This document shows, one piece after another, positions 7,678 through 11,267 of a stretch of DNA of 11,267 bases. How positions within the stretch are numbered: position 1 is the first letter of the stretch; every line of letters starts with the position of its first letter. Under the pieces are notes generated by a model. The model worked only from the letters and a program-made list of their open reading frames with translations, did not search any database and was not told the origin of the DNA. The position numbers and the translations under genes are program-made. Location of the stretch: contig JASEEW010000049.1 of NCBI GenBank assembly GCA_030019485.1, forward strand, positions 1-11,267, read 5' to 3'. The DNA is from Thermoplasmatales archaeon. GTDB taxonomy: Archaea; Thermoplasmatota; JASEFT01; JAUWIS01.

Positions 7678-7709
7678 AAACATCCTAATAACTAAATCAA
7701 ACTACTTTT

Positions 7710-8085
7710 TCATTCCCTTTTTCTTTCCTCTAAAACCTTCTTCATTATCTTATCTATTTTTCTGAGGAACAAATACGCTTTTTCATAATAGATTGGAAAA
7801 TCCTGAGATGGAATAGTTTCTTCATAAAAATTTTTATGCAGGGCATTAAGATCCAAGAATAACAGATAAAGTTCCTTATCATTTGTTTCCCTACCAACTT
7901 CTCTAACGAAATCAAAAAACTCTTCATGTTTGCCTATATAGATATTTGACGCAGAACCTAAAGCTTTGATTGCCTGGGTAATCCCACCCCACAAAAGCTC
8001 AGATGCTTTTCTTAGTTCCTCCTTTTTTATTGTCTCTTCAGTATTCTACAGCCATATCTGTAACCTCTTCCATATTCATTTTCAT
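7710..8085 (-). CDS. HEPN/PaREP1-like small protein, probable frameshift near the 5' end
   Basis: The long frame (7994 to 7710) encodes about 94 residues that look like the archaeal PaREP1/HEPN helical family: LLWGGITQAIKALGS, then a LHKNFYEE segment and a charged amphipathic C-terminal helix. Its only upstream start is a TTG at 7994, which would cut off the first helix. That helix (TEETIKKEELRKASE) is open in the same frame back to a TAG. A second frame starting at ATG 8085 (MKMNMEEVTDMAVEY) ends in TGA at about 8050. Joining them with a one-base shift near 8041-8050 gives a full-length HEPN-like protein. HEPN proteins are often RNases or partners of nucleotidyltransferases; no partner is adjacent and I see no clear RxxxxH motif. 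It may be a decaying gene or an assembly error. Confidence 0.6.
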
Positions 8086-8117
8086 ATTCTTCACTATTGT
8101 TAGAATGAGTTTAGCAG

Positions 8118-8126
8118 TATAAAAAA
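8118..8126. promoter_or_regulatory. TATA box in the divergent intergenic region
   Basis: TATAAAAAA lies about 25 nt before the TTG at 8143 (+ strand) and about 35 nt before the ATG at 8085 (- strand). Orientation cannot be fixed because no BRE is clear; it could serve either or both of the divergent ORFs. Confidence 0.4.
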
Positions 8127-8142
8127 TCTTCTTTTTTCTCTA

Positions 8143-8493
8143 TTGATAGGAAACCCTTTTAAAATCCTAGAGCAAGTATCCTACAACATAATCATTGACA
8201 CAAGCGGATTAAATAAATTTCTATCGATGCTGTTCTCCAAAATAAAAGACAAGTACATTACAACACTATTGAAATGTACCATGCCAGAGGCAGCAAAAAG
8301 GAACAAAGGTAAAAAAGAAGGATATTTTCCCTACAAAATAAGCAGAGAAGAATTTAATAGGAATGCCAAAAAAGCAATTCAAAAAAGCTGCTACTTTGGT
8401 GCACCAGCAGATATTATTATCAACACTGCAGGTAAAACAAAAACAAGGGTGTATGAAGAAGCAAAAACAAAGCTATCAGTTTTTTTATCTTGA
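8143..8493 (+). CDS. Hypothetical protein, possibly a fragment
   Basis: A 116-residue lysine-rich frame that I do not recognise. It contains NIIIDTSGL near residue 15, a basic central stretch (AAKRNKGKKEGYFP) and a C-terminal FNRNAKKAIQKS....NTAGKTKTRVYEEAKTKL segment. IIIDTS resembles the first strand of a PIN domain, but the later acidic residues and length do not fit, so I do not call it. There is no ATG at the front. TTG 8143 lies at the position expected for leaderless transcription from the TATA at 8118-8126; the first ATG is 8228. The frame is open upstream to a TAG at 8101, so it may be the remnant of a longer gene. Composition looks coding. No Shine-Dalgarno is visible. Confidence 0.35.
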   Translation: MIGNPFKILEQVSYNIIIDTSGLNKFLSMLFSKIKDKYITTLLKCTMPEAAKRNKGKKEGYFPYKISREEFNRNAKKAIQKSCYFGAPADIIINTAGKTKTRVYEEAKTKLSVFLS

Positions 8494-8516
8494 CCTTGAA
8501 ATAATCATGGCGATAC

Positions 8517-8525
8517 TTTTTAAAA
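8517..8525 (+). promoter_or_regulatory. TATA box and Shine-Dalgarno of the SerA-type gene
   Basis: TTTTTAAAA predicts a start near 8545. The short leader then carries GGTGAT (8547-8552), complementary to the 16S 3' end, three bases before the ATG at 8556. Confidence 0.5.
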
Positions 8526-8555
8526 CCACAAATCAATTACATTTTTGGTGATAAC

Positions 8556-9497
8556 ATGAAAATACTTGTGGCAGACAAAATGGCTGATGAGGCAATCCAG
8601 ATGATGAAGAAAAAGCATGATGTTGTGTATTCAGAACTTGACCCTGACCAACTGCTTAATGAGATCCAGAAATATGATGCAATTGTTGTCAGAAGCAGGA
8701 CAAAGGTTACAAAAGAGGTTATTAAGAAAGGGGAAAATCTGAAAGTTGTTGGAAGGGCTGGTGTTGGTGTTGACAACATAGATGTGCCTGAGGCAACAAA
8801 AAGAAAAATCCCTGTTGTTAACGCCCCAGGTGGCGCAACTATTTCTGTTGCAGAACTCACATTTGCTCACATGCTTTCCCTGGCAAGAAACCTGTCTAAA
8901 TCTGATTCATCCATGAAAAATGGGCTGTGGGAGAAAAAAAAGCTGAAAGGAACAGAGGTTTACGGCAAAATCCTGGGTCTTATCGGCTCTGGAAGAATAG
9001 GAACTGAGGTTGGAAAAAGGGCAATAGCATTTGGGATGAAAGTTATAGTCTATGACCCCTATCTTTCAAAGGAAGCAGCAGAAAAATACAGTTTTGAAAT
9101 TGTTGACCTTGATTTTCTGCTGAAAAACTCTGATTTTATATCCATACACACACCTTTAACCAGTGAAACAAAAAATATGATTTCAACAAACGAGTTCGAA
9201 AAAATGAAAAACACTGCGTTTATTGTTAACTGTGCGCGTGGAGGAATAATTGACGAGAAAGCACTATATAATGCGCTAAAAGAAAACAAGATCAAAGGTG
9301 CGGCGCTTGATGTTTATGAAAATGAGCCTCCCAAAAACAGTCCTCTATTAACTCTGGGCAACATTGTTTTCACACCCCATATTGGTGCATCCACAAATGA
9401 GGCGCAAATCAGGGCAGGCACAATAACCGCAGAGCAGGTCTTAAAAGTATTGAAGAACGAGAAGCCTGATTTCTGCGTGAACAAGGAAGTGCTGTGA
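8556..9497 (+). CDS. serA: D-3-phosphoglycerate dehydrogenase-type 2-hydroxyacid dehydrogenase (short form)
   Basis: Probably oxidises 3-phosphoglycerate to 3-phosphohydroxypyruvate with NAD+, the first step of serine synthesis. The 313 residues comprise only the substrate-binding and nucleotide-binding domains. Visible are RAGVGVDNID (67-76), the Rossmann GSGRIG (144-149) with D167 as the NAD-ribose acidic residue, NCARGG with catalytic R228, the catalytic glutamate E257 in ENEP, and the catalytic histidine H275 in PHIGAST. The regulatory ASB/ACT domains of long SerA proteins are absent; short forms occur naturally in archaea, so this is not a truncation. The RAGVGVDNID/PHIGAST wording favours PGDH, but glyoxylate/hydroxypyruvate reductase activity cannot be excluded. 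The ATG has a Shine-Dalgarno (GGTGAT, 8547). Confidence 0.85.
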   Translation: MKILVADKMADEAIQMMKKKHDVVYSELDPDQLLNEIQKYDAIVVRSRTKVTKEVIKKGENLKVVGRAGVGVDNIDVPEATKRKIPVVNAPGGATISVAELTFAHMLSLARNLSKSDSSMKNGLWEKKKLKGTEVYGKILGLIGSGRIGTEVGKRAIAFGMKVIVYDPYLSKEAAEKYSFEIVDLDFLLKNSDFISIHTPLTSETKNMISTNEFEKMKNTAFIVNCARGGIIDEKALYNALKENKIKGAALDVYENEPPKNSPLLTLGNIVFTPHIGASTNEAQIRAGTITAEQVLKVLKNEKPDFCVNKEVL

Positions 9498-9677
9498 ATG
9501 ATGATGAAAAGAAGCAATAATGAGCATTCAGCTTAGAAAGAATGTTTGATTTTTTCTAGGGATATGAGGTGATTATAACCATGAGAATGTTCTTCACAAT
9601 ATATTTACACATTTTTTGTCTTTTTTAAAGAAGGTAAATTATTAATCTCATAGTATCATATCTATAATTGATAGGAA
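9498..9677 (+). other. Intergenic spacer with T-rich stops and a mini-ORF
   Basis: It holds a T6 tract (9550-9555), further T6 runs (9612-9626) that could terminate serA transcription, and a 15-codon ORF described separately. An AT-rich stretch at 9635-9668 may hold the hydrolase promoter, but I cannot choose a TATA box. Confidence 0.4.
9581..9628 (+). CDS. 15-codon mini-ORF with strong Shine-Dalgarno
   Basis: ATG 9581 is preceded, at seven-base spacing, by GAGGTGAT (9566-9573), a near-perfect match to the anti-Shine-Dalgarno and better than that of most genes here. It encodes MRMFFTIYLHIFCLF, a wholly hydrophobic peptide, and ends in TAA within a T-rich tract. It may be a leader peptide, a membrane micropeptide, or the remnant of a lost gene start. 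Coding is not demonstrated. Confidence 0.25.
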   Translation: MRMFFTIYLHIFCLF

Positions 9678-9887
9678 ATGAGTCCAGTTATACATTTGTT
9701 AATCGCATGGTTTGTTGCAAACCTTTTTTCAATAAATCTGAAAGAGAGAAGGCTTGTTCTTATTGCAGGAGTAATCGCAGAGGTTGATGCAATTGGGATA
9801 CTTTTTAATGAGGATTTATTTTATCAGTATCATCATACATTTGGGCACACCATACTTTTCGGTGTTATCATTACAGTTATGCTCATG
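9678..9887 (+). pseudogene. Membrane metal-dependent hydrolase (YdjM/DUF457-like), N-terminal part, interrupted
   Basis: Seventy native codons of a YdjM/DUF457-type membrane protein annotated as a metal-dependent hydrolase. H6 in the first helix, the acidic EVD (35-37) at the end of the second, and HHTFGH (52-57) followed by ILFG match the His/Asp pattern of this family. The gene breaks after ATG codon 70 (9885-9887), where foreign sequence begins at G^TT; the insert adds only LSEIPN before a stop at 9906-9908. The continuation is at 11207. The ATG at 9678 is preceded by AGGA only two bases away, a weak ribosome site. The truncated protein keeps the HHTFGH motif but loses the later helices, so it is probably inactive. 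Confidence 0.75.
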
Positions 9888-9915
9888 TTATCGGAAATTC
9901 CGAATTAAGACTGAT

Positions 9916-9921
9916 GGGGTG
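9916..9921 (+). promoter_or_regulatory. Ribosome-binding site of the SIR2 gene
   Basis: GGGGTG, followed by A, lies three bases before ATG 9925 and within 10 bases of the stop (9906-9908) of the interrupted hydrolase frame. Translation of the SIR2 gene could therefore be coupled to the hydrolase. The site also fixes the start at 9925 instead of the in-frame upstream TTG at 9784, which lies in the hydrolase gene. Confidence 0.5.
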
Positions 9922-9924
9922 AAA

Positions 9925-11070
9925 ATGAAAAAGCTCACATTCATAATTGGTGCTGGGGCAAGCAAAGCGATTGCTCCCAAAGAAATTCCTGCAATGAACG
10001 ATTTCTTCCATATTGCTAATAATTTTGCAAAACAAGACAAGAATATAAAAACTACGTTGAATTCCCTTGAAAGATATGGGCTTTTAGGGAATAAAGAAGT
10101 AAACTTAGAGCATGTTCTTGAGCACACAACAAAATTACCAAGAAATCATGACAATCCATGGGAACGTCCATATGATGGTCTACTCCTTACTCTTCACAAG
10201 ATTTTTCATATGCTTAATGAAAGATACCGGCCAGAACCTTTTATGCGATGTTTTGAGCCAATAAAAGGTTTTCTCAATGATTCAACAACTTTTATTTCGT
10301 TCAATTATGATGTGTTTCTTGAAAGGGCCCTAAACGAAATTTTAAATTGGAAAGCATCCTTTGGATATTCTCCAAAACCCTTGGTCGGTTTCATTGAATG
10401 TTCTCAAGCAGATTATGCACAGTCAGATAAAAGTATTTGTGACGAGGTTTATGCTTGGGGAATAGAAGAATATGACAAAGTTTATCCTCAGAAAAAGGCA
10501 ACGTATCCCAAAAATGGGATCCCAGCGGTTCTCAAACCACACGGATCACTAAATTGGTTCATTCATTCAAGTAGAAATCCTCTTGCATGGATACCCAATT
10601 GTAATGGTTTATTATTGATGGGATATAACAAAGAAATACCCTCAATTCCAAAATTCTGGAGTTATAATACAGTTAATAGTGTAAAGGGTGAATTTAAGGG
10701 CAGAAAGTTCTTCGTTGGGGGTATATTACCTGCTATCGTGCCCCCAGGAAGGAAATTTGTCGAGAACAGAAAGGCAGAAGTCTTCCAAAAAATTTATGAG
10801 ATAGTTGTACAAGAGTTAATGGAAGCATCCGTTCTAGTCATCATTGGATGGAGTATGTCGGAGTTTGACAAACATTACAAGCAATTGTTTGAAAAAGTAA
10901 AAAAGCGGAAACCCGAGCAATTGAATAAACTTGCTATTTGTGATGTTCAAAAAGGCGATGCCTTCTATGAACAATTTAAAAGACTACTCCCCTATAAGGA
11001 TTTTTTAGTCTGCAAAGAGGGCTTTGGATCAAATAAATCAGTAGAATTGCTAAGAGATGTGGTAATATGA
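9925..11070 (+). CDS. SIR2-like NADase-family protein, probable antiphage effector
   Basis: A 381-residue SIR2_2-like protein. The NAD-binding GAGAS (9-13) follows the first strand. FISFNYD (123-129) contains N127, and KPHGSLNW (204-211) contains H206; these correspond to the catalytic Asn and His of SIR2-type NADases such as ThsA. IIGWSMSEFD (306-315) is the conserved G(Y/W)S..D signature near the C-terminus. In related defence proteins (Thoeris ThsA, DSR, pAgo-SIR2) the domain depletes NAD+ and aborts phage infection. Here no partner gene (TIR, HerA, Argonaute) is present and the flanks contain no recognisable sensor domain, so it would act alone. It is cytosolic. Transcription most likely depends on readthrough from the hydrolase promoter. 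Defence is inferred from family and mobility, not shown. Confidence 0.85.
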   Translation: MKKLTFIIGAGASKAIAPKEIPAMNDFFHIANNFAKQDKNIKTTLNSLERYGLLGNKEVNLEHVLEHTTKLPRNHDNPWERPYDGLLLTLHKIFHMLNERYRPEPFMRCFEPIKGFLNDSTTFISFNYDVFLERALNEILNWKASFGYSPKPLVGFIECSQADYAQSDKSICDEVYAWGIEEYDKVYPQKKATYPKNGIPAVLKPHGSLNWFIHSSRNPLAWIPNCNGLLLMGYNKEIPSIPKFWSYNTVNSVKGEFKGRKFFVGGILPAIVPPGRKFVENRKAEVFQKIYEIVVQELMEASVLVIIGWSMSEFDKHYKQLFEKVKKRKPEQLNKLAICDVQKGDAFYEQFKRLLPYKDFLVCKEGFGSNKSVELLRDVVI

Positions 11071-11106
11071 AACTATACAATGTGAGGTTTTATCTCTAAA
11101 ACGATT

Positions 11107-11211
11107 GTTCGGAACTTCCGATAACACAGCATATACGCTACGGGCTTCGCCCTCGCCCTTCGGGACATTGCTCCCTTCGGTCGCAACGTCGTATATGCTG
11201 GGAACGTTATC
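11107..11211 (+). repeat. attC-like recombination site
   Basis: The order is R''-like GATAAC (11120-11125), spacer A (11126), L'' CAGCATATACG (11127-11137), variable GC-rich centre, L' CGTATATGCTG (11190-11200), spacer GGAAC, R'-like GTTATC (11206-11211). The L arms are perfectly complementary over 11 bases. The arms have unequal spacers (1 versus 5 bases), the asymmetry typical of attC hairpins. The centre holds small hairpins (GGGCTTCGCCC at 11142-11152, CCCTTCGGG at 11156-11164). The R box deviates from the GTTRRRY consensus after GTTA. Crossover would be between G 11206 and T 11207. The palindrome is certain; its identity as attC is a strong inference. Confidence 0.75.
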
Positions 11212-11267
11212 TGAAATGCCAGAGCATGGTCTACATGGTAGTGAAAAGAAAGATTTATTTGTAAGAA
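11207..11267 (+). pseudogene. Membrane metal-dependent hydrolase, continuation after the cassette
   Basis: From the right junction the frame reads LSEMPEHGLHGSEKKDLFVR and runs off the window. It joins codon 70 of the left fragment in phase, giving a charged loop (EKKD) where this family usually has a polar loop before the next helix. It has no start of its own, so it is not expected to be translated while the cassette is present. Confidence 0.6.

Larger units (their letters stand above)
9888..11206 (+). mobile_element. Integron-type gene cassette (SIR2 gene + attC) inserted in the hydrolase gene
   Basis: A 1319-bp segment with one gene and, downstream of it, one attC-like site. Both junctions lie at a GTT: CATG^TTATCGG on the left, AACG^TTATCTG on the right. 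Joining 9887 to 11207 restores an open frame (MLM-LSEMPEHGLHGSEKKD) through the hydrolase. The left end GTTATCGGAAATTCCGAAT (9887-9905) is complementary at 17 of 19 positions to 11107-11125, as expected because the two would abut in the attC of a free circular cassette. There is no transposase, no terminal inverted repeat at the very ends, and no promoter of its own. The gene has the same orientation as its host gene. No integrase is present in the window. Confidence 0.75.

Noticed and set aside
8143..8493. PIN-domain toxin (VapC-like)
   Set aside because: Only the IIIDTS start resembles a PIN domain; the later conserved acidic residues and fold length are not seen, and no antitoxin ORF precedes it.
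8556..9497. SerA truncated by mutation
   Set aside because: The protein ends cleanly after the catalytic unit. Short SerA homologues lacking ASB/ACT domains are normal in archaea.
9784..9924. Longer SIR2 protein starting from TTG 9784 (428 residues)
   Set aside because: The first 47 residues lie out of frame over the hydrolase gene and cross the cassette junction. The SIR2 fold begins at MKKLTFIIGAGAS (9925) with its own ribosome site.
9887..11211. The SIR2 segment as a transposon with GTTATC target duplication
   Set aside because: GTTATC does occur at both junctions, but there is no transposase and no inverted repeats at the two extreme ends. The single asymmetric palindrome at the 3' end plus G^TT junctions fits an integron cassette better.

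Overview
This window is archaeal chromosomal DNA of moderate to low GC. The evidence is a run of genes for archaeal ether lipids (GGGP synthase, DGGGP synthase, geranylgeranyl reductase, tetraether synthase), an archaeal-type phosphopantetheine adenylyltransferase, a DUF2070 membrane protein, a PGF-CTERM surface-protein anchor, and TATA boxes about 24 nt upstream of apparently leaderless genes. The PGF-CTERM anchor and the group I-like GGGP synthase point to a euryarchaeal or Thermoplasmatota-like, GDGT-producing lineage. I cannot name a genus.

Layout: (1) Positions 1-921, + strand: the 3' end of a secreted Ig-like/PKD protein with a C-terminal archaeosortase signal, a T-rich terminator, then a two-helix membrane miniprotein. 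(2) Positions 911-7146, - strand: a lipid operon read as tes, 2x[4Fe-4S] ferredoxin, geranylgeranyl reductase, DGGGP synthase, GGGP synthase, DUF2070. The last four genes are joined by ATGA (4-nt) overlaps. Together they cover most steps from glycerol-1-phosphate plus GGPP to saturated tetraether core lipid. The DGGGP synthase gene is split by a one-base frameshift in an A9 run. (3) Positions 7182-8085, - strand: coaD, then a HEPN/PaREP1-type gene with a probable frameshift near its 5' end. Arrays of a 7-nt repeat (consensus GGRGTYA) lie at the 3' ends of coaD and tes. (4) Positions 8143-9497, + strand: an unrecognised ORF and a short (catalytic-domain-only) SerA-type dehydrogenase. (5) Positions 9678-11267, + strand: a YdjM/DUF457-type membrane metal-dependent hydrolase gene interrupted after codon 70.

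The most striking feature is that interruption. A 1319-bp segment (9888-11206) carries one SIR2-like NADase gene and ends in an imperfect palindrome with the architecture of an integron attC site. Both junctions are at G^TT. The two cassette ends are complementary over 17 of 19 bases, as expected of an excised circular cassette. Removing the segment precisely restores the hydrolase reading frame. The simplest reading is a solitary, promoterless integron gene cassette carrying a putative antiphage effector, inserted at a non-attI chromosomal site inside an archaeal gene. No integrase is in the window.
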